A stretch of DNA of 64,000 nt, from contig NZ_BAAAUX010000024.1 of the NCBI RefSeq assembly GCF_039534165.1, positions 58,720-122,719 on the forward strand. Direction: 5' to 3'. Origin of the DNA: Saccharopolyspora_D taberi (lineage in GTDB: Bacteria > Actinomycetota > Actinomycetes > Mycobacteriales > Pseudonocardiaceae). The position numbers and the translations under genes were made by a program. This document shows, piece by piece, positions 8,664 to 16,023 of this stretch; positions within the stretch are counted from its first letter, which is position 1; each line of letters begins with the position of its first letter. The notes under the pieces are model-generated. The model ran no database searches. It was not told where the DNA came from and saw nothing but the letters and a program-made list of their open reading frames with translations.

Positions 8664-8765
8664 TCAAGAAAAGAGAATCGAGATGACGATCAGAATCAGA
8701 AAGAGGACCACCAAGTCTTCGAGCGTGAGATCGAAGGGATTGGGTGGCTTCTTCGGGGCGACCAC
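8664..8765 (-). CDS. Single-span membrane peptide, 33 aa
   Basis: A 33-residue ORF (GTG start at 8765) with a Lys/Pro-rich head (VAPKKPPNPFDL) and a hydrophobic tail (LEDLVVLFLILIVISILF) long enough for one membrane span, N-terminus probably outside the hydrophobic core. It begins 3 bases after the nuclease stop and ends 10 bases before the directionality factor start, so it would be translated by coupling; there is no good binding site of its own. Function unknown. Small one-span peptides at this position could be inhibitors or anchors, which is speculation. Confidence 0.5.
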   Translation of the reverse strand: MVAPKKPPNPFDLTLEDLVVLFLILIVISILFS

Positions 8766-8768
8766 GGG

Positions 8769-9566
8769 CTAGTGCTTCGCTTTCCGCCGCTGTGAGCCGG
8801 TCGAGGGCGTCGACTCGTACACGGGCGGTCCGATGACGGTCTTGGCGACCTCGGTGTTCCAGTCGAAAATGTGACGTAGGTGGAGGAAGAAACTCAGCAC
8901 CTCTTCGTCCACGCGAACAGGAACGAGCTGCCATCCTTCGGGGCGCAGGTGCAGCACCGCCGCGGCCTCGATCGCGGGCATCGGCTTCGATTCGCCGACC
9001 TGGTCGATCACGCGGTCCGCGAAGGTGTAGGCGGCGAGCTGCAAAGCCGCGTCCTCATGCACACCGGATCTCGTCGTCTTCACGTCGACGATCACCAGCT
9101 CGCCGTCGATGCGGCAGACCGCGTCGAACGAACCCGCATAGTCGTGCTTGTCGGACCACACGGCGTCTTCGATGTGCAGGTAGTCCGGCTCGTAGCGCTC
9201 GTGGAAGTCCTCGATGTGCTCGACGTAGCGCAGCATGTCCGGGTGGACCCGGCCGAGGTCTTGGCCCCGCGCCACCTGCTCGAACAAGTCGTGGACCTGG
9301 GTACCCACATCCGCGGCGTCCTTCGTCGAGCGGTGCGGGGCTCGCTTCATGTAGTCCACGGCGCCGCTTCGGTCCGTCAGCGCGAGGTCCACGATGGAAC
9401 CGAGGTGGTCGACGGCGTTTTCGGCCGTCAGCTTCGCGGCCCACGCGGTCAAGAAGGGCTTGGGCAGCATCGCGACGATGCTGGTCACCGAGGGTGCTTT
9501 CCGGTTGCTCACCGGGTCGACGTAGAAGCGACCGCCGGAGCGGTTGAGTGTTTGGATGCCTGCCAT
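8769..9566 (-). CDS. RecB/Cas4-like PD-(D/E)XK exonuclease
   Basis: A 265-residue nuclease with the full RecB-type active site: conserved His in GTQVHDLFE (H92), Asp in YAGSFDAV (D148), VDVKTT (D161, K163) and the QLAAY motif (Q176-Y180). The ordering H-D-DxK-QxxxY is that of PDDEXK_1 family phage exonucleases. It probably degrades or resects DNA ends for phage recombination. The start ATG at 9566 follows AAGGACCGCAC; the longer frame upstream has no support. An assembly gap lies just upstream, so its promoter is not fully visible. Confidence 0.82.
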   Translation of the reverse strand: MAGIQTLNRSGGRFYVDPVSNRKAPSVTSIVAMLPKPFLTAWAAKLTAENAVDHLGSIVDLALTDRSGAVDYMKRAPHRSTKDAADVGTQVHDLFEQVARGQDLGRVHPDMLRYVEHIEDFHERYEPDYLHIEDAVWSDKHDYAGSFDAVCRIDGELVIVDVKTTRSGVHEDAALQLAAYTFADRVIDQVGESKPMPAIEAAAVLHLRPEGWQLVPVRVDEEVLSFFLHLRHIFDWNTEVAKTVIGPPVYESTPSTGSQRRKAKH

Positions 9567-9658
9567 GTGCGGTCCTTGTGTCGGGCTGTGGTTGCACCGA
9601 GATAGGGGGTGCTGCACAGCACCAGGTGGGCACGCCGCATCACGCATTCACTCAAATG

Positions 9659-9706
9659 NNNNNNNNNNNNNNNNNNNNNNNNNNNNNNNNNNNNNNNNNN
9701 NNNNNN
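9659..9706. other. Assembly gap (N)
   Basis: A run of 48 undetermined bases between the RecB-like nuclease gene and the 199-residue gene at 9726. The real length of the gap is unknown and a small gene or promoter could be hidden here. Confidence 1.
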
Positions 9707-9725
9707 CCGTTATCGCAGGTCAGCG

Positions 9726-10325
9726 CTAGAAAATCTCGCCGATCTCGTCCCGCCGCTCACGCACCAACGTCTCCAGGCGGCTCAACTGCTCGACGACCTT
9801 CTCGCGCTCGTCGTTGTCAGAATCATCCAGTTTGGACAGTGAAAGCTGCTCAACATCACGGATGAGCTGACCAATGTCCTCGGTCAGAGATGAACGACGG
9901 AGGGCACGCTCGCGCGAACGTTGTTCGGAGTATTTCTGCCGCGCGACGATATGCGAGGGCGCCGGACCGAATCCATATGCAGCACGGACTTCATCACTAA
10001 TATCGGGATCTTCATAAAGCAATTCACTGATTTTGTGATTTACCTGCGCTGGAATATTCAGCGGAGAATCACTGGCGCTGGCTTCCGCACGAATTCGCCC
10101 GACAAATTGCTTGTACAGCCCAGATTGACCGTGAAGATCCATCCCCCCATCACGGCGAGAACAGTTTTTCCGGAGCCAGAGCATGACCTCGGCAAGACGA
10201 GTGATCGCTATTTGTTTTTGCTCTGCATGTGGCGCGTTGTGGATATTGCGGAGGTGTCGCGCCCCTGCTTCAACACGACCGCGGAACTCGTCGCTGATCT
10301 GCTCAGCGGAACTGGACATACCCAC
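9726..10325 (-). CDS. Helical phage protein, 199 aa, unknown function
   Basis: A 199-residue charged, mostly helical protein. The C-terminal 60 residues (from SSLTEDIGQLIRDVEQL to LETLVRERRDEIGEI) are heptad-rich and likely coiled coil. No enzymatic motif or clear helix-turn-helix was recognised. It stands alone: 104 bases downstream of the oxidase gene and followed by the assembly gap, so it may have its own promoter. Because no repressor was recognised in the prophage, a regulatory role is possible but unsupported. Confidence 0.65.
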   Translation of the reverse strand: MGMSSSAEQISDEFRGRVEAGARHLRNIHNAPHAEQKQIAITRLAEVMLWLRKNCSRRDGGMDLHGQSGLYKQFVGRIRAEASASDSPLNIPAQVNHKISELLYEDPDISDEVRAAYGFGPAPSHIVARQKYSEQRSRERALRRSSLTEDIGQLIRDVEQLSLSKLDDSDNDEREKVVEQLSRLETLVRERRDEIGEIF

Positions 10326-10397
10326 GGTCCGTACTCCCTCGCCTGCGGCATCACTCGGTCAGAGCTGGTGATAAGCCTAGCGATAACTGACGAGGCC

Positions 10398-10424
10398 ACG
10401 CCAGTCCCCCTGATGACCTGGCGT
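10398..10424 (-). terminator. Weak hairpin after the oxidase gene
   Basis: ACGCCAG / CTGGCGT with a 13-base loop follows the stop of the oxidase gene by a few bases on the minus strand. No T tract, so only a weak candidate for the end of the late operon. Confidence 0.35.
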
Positions 10425-10429
10425 AATGG

Positions 10430-11437
10430 TCACGCACGCAGCGTTTTAGCCTCGGCGAGCGTGGCGCAGCCAGCGCAGGCCAGCGCTCTGTCCAGCTCGC
10501 TGATGATGCGCGTGAGTACGGCCTGCACGCCCTGTTCGCCATCGGCGGCGAGCCCGTAGAGGATCTGGCGGCCGATCAGGACTCCGTCGGCGCCGAGGGC
10601 AAGTGCGCGCAGGACATCGGTTCCGGTAGTGATGCCGGAGTCGACGAGTACGCCGGAGTCGTTCATGGTTCCGGCGATCGTCGGGAGCACCGATGCCGTG
10701 GCCGGGGCGGCGTCGGACTGCCTGCCGCCGTGGTTACTGACGATCACCCCGGCAGCACCGGCCCGCACTGCGCGTTGTGCCTGCGTCGGCGAGAGCACGC
10801 CCTTGATCCACACGGGCAGACGTGTCGTGCCCGCCAGGACCTCGATGTCTCCCCATGTCGTGGTCGGGTCGATCTCGGCGTCGGCCACGTCATGGAAGTG
10901 CGCGGGGTCGGGAAGCGTGAAGCCTGTCGCCTGCTCGCGCTGCGAGCCGTGGCGCAGTGGGGTGTCGATGGTGACCACCAGGGCGTGGCAGCCGGACTCT
11001 TCGGCACGGCGGACGAGATCGGCCTGAACGTCCTTGTTGCGCAGCGGGTAGAGCTGGAACGCCAGCTCGGCGCCGGTTGCGGCGATGTCCTCGATCGAGC
11101 TGGAGGCCATCGTGGACACCACCATCGGGACTCCGGCCTTCTTGCAGGCGCGGGCGATAGCGAGGTCAGCCTCCGGCGCGACCGCGCCGGCCCCGCCCAT
11201 CGGCGCTACGGCCAACGGCGCAGCCGATTGAGTGCTCAGCACGGTGGTGAACATGCTCCGCTGGCCGACATCGGCGGGCAGCCGGTGACCGAGACGTATT
11301 GCGTCCCAGTTCGCGAAGTTGGCGCGCACAGTGCTTTCGGTGCCCGCTCCGCCGGAGACGAACGCGAAGGCCGAGGCGGGCAGGGCGGATTGCGCGGCGT
11401 AGAACTCGGCGGCCGGGGTCGTGGTTGCTGTGGTCAT
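10430..11437 (-). CDS. FMN-dependent alpha-hydroxy-acid oxidase/dehydrogenase
   Basis: A 335-residue TIM-barrel flavoenzyme of the glycolate oxidase / lactate oxidase / mandelate dehydrogenase family, which oxidises 2-hydroxy acids to 2-oxo acids. Seen: FVSGGAGTE (27-34), FQLY (Y130), TIDTP (D158), WIKGV (K212), VSNHGGRQ with catalytic H236 and R239, and the FMN phosphate segment VLIGR (R290). The substrate-binding N-terminal Tyr of the family is replaced by Phe/Val (FAFVSGGA), so substrate range is uncertain. Length is slightly short for the family. The ATG overlaps the endolysin stop (ATGA) and has GGGAGG upstream, so it belongs to the phage late operon. It is not a known phage function and is best viewed as cargo. 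Confidence 0.88.
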   Translation of the reverse strand: MTTATTTPAAEFYAAQSALPASAFAFVSGGAGTESTVRANFANWDAIRLGHRLPADVGQRSMFTTVLSTQSAAPLAVAPMGGAGAVAPEADLAIARACKKAGVPMVVSTMASSSIEDIAATGAELAFQLYPLRNKDVQADLVRRAEESGCHALVVTIDTPLRHGSQREQATGFTLPDPAHFHDVADAEIDPTTTWGDIEVLAGTTRLPVWIKGVLSPTQAQRAVRAGAAGVIVSNHGGRQSDAAPATASVLPTIAGTMNDSGVLVDSGITTGTDVLRALALGADGVLIGRQILYGLAADGEQGVQAVLTRIISELDRALACAGCATLAEAKTLRA

Positions 11438-12573
11438 CGGCGGGGTGCCTCCCGGTGCTGTGGTGCGGGGCTGGGGACGAGGTAGGACATGCCCGCAGTG
11501 AGCACGAGCGCGATGGCAGCGGCGACGGGCTCGGGCATCTGGACGCCGTAGAGGCTGGCGATCCAGACCGCGACGGTGCCCGCCGCACCGGCCGCGCCTC
11601 CCGCGGCCACGGTCCGGCCCGGTTTGCGCGAGGGCTTCGGCGCCGGGGATTTGGGCTTGTCCGTGGACTGCTCGGGCCGGGCACCCTCGGGCTGCGGCTG
11701 CGGCGATTCCGGCTGCGACGCAACAGGTTCGGCCGGTGGCGTGAGGTTGTCGGAAGGCAGCGGCTCCGGCCACGGTGCTGGTCGGCCGATCTCGCGCTGG
11801 ATCTCCACTACCTTGGCCGTGGTATCCATGATCGCGTCACGCAAGTTGGTGCGGTTCTTGTCGCCGGGAATGCGGCTGGGTTCGGAACCGGGTTTGAGGA
11901 AGATGTGTTCCAGGGCGGCCAGACGTCGGTCGACGTTGTCCATGAAGGACTGGACGGTCTGTTCGTTGCCCGCCCAATCCCGATATCGGGTATCGAGTGC
12001 CATGCTTTCGAGTCCTCCGTCATCAGCGGGACCGCCGGCCATCGCGCGGGCAACGTCGGCGCGGAAGCGGTCCATGTCGACGTGAGCCGGATCGATCTTT
12101 CCGGTCACGCTGGTTTCCTTGTGGCCCCGTGCGGCCTCGGCCGGTCGGCCGAGGTGACGCAGTAGCGCCGCGTTGACCTGCACTGCGGCGTTGTACTGGG
12201 CTGGGCTAGGCGGGTGGGTGCCGTCGTAGTCCCACTCCACGCCGAGATAGAGCGTGTTGCCGTCGCCTGCCGGGTTCGGCCCGGAGGCTTTGGCCTTTCC
12301 TGCGTGGTTTGCTCGGCCTGCGGCGATGATGTGGCTGGTGCCGTCGGCTCCGATCACGATGTGGCACAGCGGCCCGAGTAGATCGGAACGTCCGCCGATG
12401 GTGAGCTGCACGCTGGGCGCGGGGTTGCGGTCGCTGGAGGGAGTGGCGGTGTGGTGGTTGAGCACGCCGACCGGAGCCGGTGGTGTTCCGCGGACGCCGC
12501 GCTGAGCCCAACCCGGTGTGGCCACCACACCCAGCCCGGCGGCGCGGAGGATTCCGGCGAGATCGAGTGTCAC
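11434..12573 (-). CDS. Endolysin: N-acetylmuramoyl-L-alanine amidase with C-terminal membrane helices
   Basis: A 379-residue lysis protein. Residues 1-175 are an Amidase_2 domain with the zinc ligands in LNHHTATP (H40/H41) and RGHKETS...GKIDP (H151, D161) and the RANHAGKA stretch. A helical linker (about 185-265) and a Pro/Glu/Gln-rich hinge (265-325) follow. The last 55 residues contain two hydrophobic segments (AAGGAAGAAGTVAVWIASLY and VAAAIALVLTAGMSYLV), like a holin or anchor fused to the enzyme. No separate holin gene is visible, so the C-terminus may serve that purpose. GTG start overlapping the stop of the 52-residue gene before it; the oxidase gene starts within its stop codon. Confidence 0.88.
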   Translation of the reverse strand: MTLDLAGILRAAGLGVVATPGWAQRGVRGTPPAPVGVLNHHTATPSSDRNPAPSVQLTIGGRSDLLGPLCHIVIGADGTSHIIAAGRANHAGKAKASGPNPAGDGNTLYLGVEWDYDGTHPPSPAQYNAAVQVNAALLRHLGRPAEAARGHKETSVTGKIDPAHVDMDRFRADVARAMAGGPADDGGLESMALDTRYRDWAGNEQTVQSFMDNVDRRLAALEHIFLKPGSEPSRIPGDKNRTNLRDAIMDTTAKVVEIQREIGRPAPWPEPLPSDNLTPPAEPVASQPESPQPQPEGARPEQSTDKPKSPAPKPSRKPGRTVAAGGAAGAAGTVAVWIASLYGVQMPEPVAAAIALVLTAGMSYLVPSPAPQHREAPRR

Positions 12574-12728
12574 GACAGATCACCGCCTTCGCTGGCGACG
12601 ATGTCCCCGACGACGTCCGTGATCGGTTCGGAGTCTCCGACGCTGGAGGAGCCGGTGCGGCGGGTCAGCTCGGCGATCTGGCGTTCCAGGCGCCGGATGC
12701 GGCGTACGAGGTCATCGGGTGGCGGCAT
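12570..12728 (-). CDS. Small coiled-coil phage protein, 52 aa
   Basis: A 52-residue ORF: MPPPDDLVRRIRRLERQIAE (helix with heptads) then a Ser/Asp-rich, acidic tail. The ATG has CAGGAG eight bases upstream and the stop overlaps the GTG start of the endolysin gene (GTGA). It sits between the last minor tail gene and the lysin, a place where many siphophages have a small tail or lysis helper; the exact role is not known. Confidence 0.65.
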   Translation of the reverse strand: MPPPDDLVRRIRRLERQIAELTRRTGSSSVGDSEPITDVVGDIVASEGGDLS

Positions 12729-12746
12729 GAGGTGTTCTCCTGGTCA

Positions 12747-13874
12747 TCACGGAGCGGGTTGGAGGTCAATCCGGATCTCGTTCGGCGAGCTGTCGGCGAA
12801 CGACACGACACGGCGCCGGTAATGCGCCGAGGGCATCCACGGATGCCCGGCCACCGCGATCAACGGGGCGTCGCCCAGCGCCCAGGTCCCTAACGCCGCC
12901 GACGCCTCGGTGCTCGTTGCGCCGGTAGCGATGCGCAGGGTGGTCTCCCACCTGCTGTTCGGCTGCCGCTGGCCTTGCAGAGCGGCGCGGGCGTAGGAGT
13001 CCAACAGGTCTTGGCGTTGCTCGGCGGCGTGGCTGGTGTCGACCAGATCGATGCCAGGCACCCCGGCCGCAGGCAAAGCGGGATCTTCGGCCACCCCAGT
13101 CAGCAGATTGCGGCCCTCGCCTGCCCCTTTGACCCATACACGGCTGGCCGGTGTAGTGGCGCCGTCGACGTCGGTATCGATCGGTCCGATCACCGATCCG
13201 TAGTCCCACACCGCGCCCGTGTTCTGATCACCGAGCAGCGGGTCCCCGATGTCCAGGCGCCATCGAATCTGACGTCCCCCGTCGACGAACTCTGGCGCAA
13301 AGTCGACTTCCGAGCCGTTGTCGCGCTCGGCGAGGTCGGTCATGCGGTCCCACACCGTGGCCAGGTCGTATCCGTAGTAGGTGATGCTCTCCGGTCCGGG
13401 CTCGGCCTCGGGGATGGTGATGGGGAGCTGGTAGCCGCGCTGGGCGAGGTTGGCGCGCACCAGCTCGGCCAGCAGCCCGCGCACCGACAGATCACGCAGG
13501 ATCAGATCCTCGCTGGGGTCGGTGATCGCGGTGTGCCCGTGCGGGTTCCGCAAGATGCGTTTGTCGAACAGGCTCGACACGTTCGAGCCGGACACGCTGA
13601 GTTTGCGTTCCTGGTCGGAAAACTGCCATGTCCACACTGGACCGGCTTGGCAGATGTAGTCGCCGTAGGCGACGATCCACGAGTAGCGGCCGGTTTCGGT
13701 GAATTCGTGCAGGTCGGCAGCTGTGTTGGCGCCGTTGCCGAGGTAGACATCGACGGTGTAGCTGCCGGGGTCTGAGATGCGGCGCTCGAACTTCGGTACG
13801 TCGGATGCGCGGATGTCGCCGACGATCTCCCCGGTCGTGGTCTGGGCGACGAGCACGCGCCATTCGTCGGCCAC
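12747..13874 (-). CDS. Minor tail protein (siphovirus Gp37-like)
   Basis: A 375-residue protein rich in beta structure, starting GTG with TAGGAGG upstream. The N-terminal pattern (WRVLVAQTTTGEIVGDIRAS ... ERRISDPGSYTVDVYLG) and the later segment WDRMTDLAERDNGSEVDF match the tail-tip/baseplate proteins of actinophages grouped as ReqiPepy6 Gp37-like. It would form part of the tail tip that contacts the cell. It follows the 393-residue minor tail gene by 9 bases. Family call by pattern. Confidence 0.75.
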   Translation of the reverse strand: MADEWRVLVAQTTTGEIVGDIRASDVPKFERRISDPGSYTVDVYLGNGANTAADLHEFTETGRYSWIVAYGDYICQAGPVWTWQFSDQERKLSVSGSNVSSLFDKRILRNPHGHTAITDPSEDLILRDLSVRGLLAELVRANLAQRGYQLPITIPEAEPGPESITYYGYDLATVWDRMTDLAERDNGSEVDFAPEFVDGGRQIRWRLDIGDPLLGDQNTGAVWDYGSVIGPIDTDVDGATTPASRVWVKGAGEGRNLLTGVAEDPALPAAGVPGIDLVDTSHAAEQRQDLLDSYARAALQGQRQPNSRWETTLRIATGATSTEASAALGTWALGDAPLIAVAGHPWMPSAHYRRRVVSFADSSPNEIRIDLQPAP

Positions 13875-13883
13875 GGCTGCCTC

Positions 13884-15065
13884 CTACACGCGGCGGGGCA
13901 GCGGCCAGACCTCGACCGCCAGGGTGTTGTCGCCGACGTCGTCGCCTCGGTAGGCCACGCCGAACTCGGGGTTGTTGGTGCGGATGACCTGGGCGGTGAG
14001 GAAGACCTGGATGTCGCCGACGAATGGTCCGTAGCGCAGCGGTGGAACGCTGTAGACCTGGTGGGTGTCGGATTCCGCGGCGCCGGTCTCGCTGCCCACC
14101 CAGTTCACCGCTGGTCCGGTGTTGGGGTCGCCGACCTTGATGTGGACGTCCACGGCGGTGTTCGGGCTCTGCCGGGTGACGACACGGCCGGTCGGGTAGA
14201 TGGTGTAGGGCACGCCGGGGTCGGGGATGGTCACGCTGCACACCTCGCGCAGCGCTCCCCCTCCGCGCAGCCACAGCCAGTCGCCGGAACCGGGGGTGGC
14301 GGTGTAGGTCATGGCGTTGTGGGTGCCGTGCCAGCCGTGGGTCATGCGGTCCTCGCCTCCGCCGTGCCAGACCTGCGCGGCGAAGCCGGATTCGGCGACC
14401 CAGCGCTGTTCACCGGGGTAGGCGCCGGGCTGGCGGAACGCGGTCGAGCCGGGGCGCGCGTCGTCGCCGTAAAGCACTCGGACACCGCCTCGGGTAGCCA
14501 GGCCAGGGCCTCGTAGGTCGGTGATGTGTTCCTGGGTGAGCTGGGTCGTGTCGGCCGGGACGCGGATCTTGGCCAGGGGAATCCAGCCGATGCCGTCCGG
14601 CTCCGGCACGGCCGGGGTCGTCGGCGACGGGTCCCCGGTCCACACCTCGATGCAGAAGTGACGTCGCTGCTTCGACGGGCACAGCGTCTCGCTGAGGTCG
14701 TCGTAGACCCGCGCGACGACGAGGTCCACGCGCGACATGTACCGGCTGGCCGGCTCCAGGCGTAGGCGCGTGGTGGTGTCGAGCGTGCAGACATATGGCC
14801 CGTCCTCGGTGGCGATGACGCAGCTCCCGCGCTCGACGGTGAGGCTCATCGACTGGGCGGCTTGGACCCGCAGAGCGGTGTGGCAGGTGCCGTCGAAGCC
14901 CTCGGAATCTCCCGAGAGCAGCACTCCGGCTCGGACCTCGATGGGCTCGTGCGGTGCCGGGGCCAGTAGCGCCGAGAAGGCCATGCGCGCGTCGCGAAGA
15001 CCGATTTGGCCTTCGACGGCCCACGGATCGATGTCCGAGGTCACGTACATGCCGATGGTGGACAT
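13884..15065 (-). CDS. Minor tail protein
   Basis: A 393-residue tail protein with ATG start and AAGGAG six bases upstream; the open frame continues to 15299 without a better start. Beta-rich with no enzymatic motif; the C-terminal part (GFAAQVWHGGGEDRMTHGWH and PDPGVPYTIYPTGRVV) looks like a receptor-binding or carbohydrate-binding fold. Located between the Dit-like protein and the Gp37-like protein, so a tail-tip component is likely. Exact family not recognised. Confidence 0.7.
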   Translation of the reverse strand: MSTIGMYVTSDIDPWAVEGQIGLRDARMAFSALLAPAPHEPIEVRAGVLLSGDSEGFDGTCHTALRVQAAQSMSLTVERGSCVIATEDGPYVCTLDTTTRLRLEPASRYMSRVDLVVARVYDDLSETLCPSKQRRHFCIEVWTGDPSPTTPAVPEPDGIGWIPLAKIRVPADTTQLTQEHITDLRGPGLATRGGVRVLYGDDARPGSTAFRQPGAYPGEQRWVAESGFAAQVWHGGGEDRMTHGWHGTHNAMTYTATPGSGDWLWLRGGGALREVCSVTIPDPGVPYTIYPTGRVVTRQSPNTAVDVHIKVGDPNTGPAVNWVGSETGAAESDTHQVYSVPPLRYGPFVGDIQVFLTAQVIRTNNPEFGVAYRGDDVGDNTLAVEVWPLPRRV

Positions 15066-15096
15066 GGAACTCCTTGAGCAGTTAGCAGAAGCGGGA

Positions 15097-16011
15097 TCAG
15101 AACCAGGCGTGGCGCCAGGTCGCTTCGACGCGGCCTTCGGCGCGGGCCGGGCCGTCGTGGGACAGCCGCACACAGCGCTGTCCGGGCTCGCCGTCGAAGG
15201 AGGCGGCAGGGATAACGAAGTCGGCGAACTGCGCGGGAAAGAGCCGCTGCCGCGCCGGGATCTCGCCATCGAGCAACGCCGTAGGCACCGAGGGGTCAAT
15301 CACGAGGGCCTGGCCCTCGTGCAGCGTGGCATCGTAGGCCAGCGCCGCGGTGCGGTTGCCGGTGGTGACGGTCAGCCAGGGGCGGTGCAGTGGCCCGTGC
15401 AGGGTGTAGAGCGGCGCGGTGGGGGCGGTGCCGTCGTTGGTGAGCACCATCGCGCCGGAGCTGTGGTCTTCACCGAACGACAGCCCACGGGCTCGCCCGA
15501 AGTGCAGTCCGCTTCCGAACCGCAGTCCTCCGGTGCCTTGAGACGGCAGCCTGGTCTCGGCGCGGTACCAGGCCAGTGAGTATTTGCGTGGGTCGGGCGC
15601 GACCAGTTGCAGGGACCATTCGAAACCGGGCGCCGCGGTTTCGGTCGGTTTGGTCAAGATCTGGTCGTCAAGGTAGACCTCGCTGGTCAGCGCGCCGATC
15701 TCTGAATGGCAGGTCAGTGCCATCGGGGTCGACGGGTCGCTGAGCAGGCCGGTCAGCGCTGCCGAGGCACGGCGCAGTGTTGCGAAATCAGGCGCGAATG
15801 CCTGGCCCTCCAAGGTGATCGTGCGTTCGGTCTTCCAGCCGGGAGTGCGGAACGCGCCGTGCGTGGCCAACTGGGGGTTGAGTTCCGCGTTGGTCGCAGG
15901 CGAGGCCCAGAACCCTTCTTCGGTAGTCAGAATCCAGTGCACGCCGTGGCGATCCGGTTGTTCCGGGTCGAACGTCAAAGGGCCGAGGCTCCAGATCGGG
16001 GAGCCTTCCAC
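15097..16011 (-). CDS. Distal tail (Dit)-like protein
   Basis: A 304-residue protein directly downstream of the tape measure gene, the usual place of the distal tail protein in siphophages. The pattern ...FRTPGWKTERTITLEGQAF, SEIGALTSEVYLDDQI and FEWSLQLVAPDPRKYS is that of the phage tail family (Sipho_tail) N-terminal ring domain; the second half has a galectin-like run of short strands. Starts at GTG after AAGGAAGGAC. It would form the hub at the end of the tail tube. Confidence 0.8.
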   Translation of the reverse strand: MEGSPIWSLGPLTFDPEQPDRHGVHWILTTEEGFWASPATNAELNPQLATHGAFRTPGWKTERTITLEGQAFAPDFATLRRASAALTGLLSDPSTPMALTCHSEIGALTSEVYLDDQILTKPTETAAPGFEWSLQLVAPDPRKYSLAWYRAETRLPSQGTGGLRFGSGLHFGRARGLSFGEDHSSGAMVLTNDGTAPTAPLYTLHGPLHRPWLTVTTGNRTAALAYDATLHEGQALVIDPSVPTALLDGEIPARQRLFPAQFADFVIPAASFDGEPGQRCVRLSHDGPARAEGRVEATWRHAWF

Positions 16012-16023
16012 GGTTGTCCTTCC

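Noticed and set aside
10730..11485. Long plus-strand frame antisense to the oxidase gene
   Set aside because: Mirror of a well-supported catalytic gene; Gly/Arg/His-rich composition of an antisense frame.
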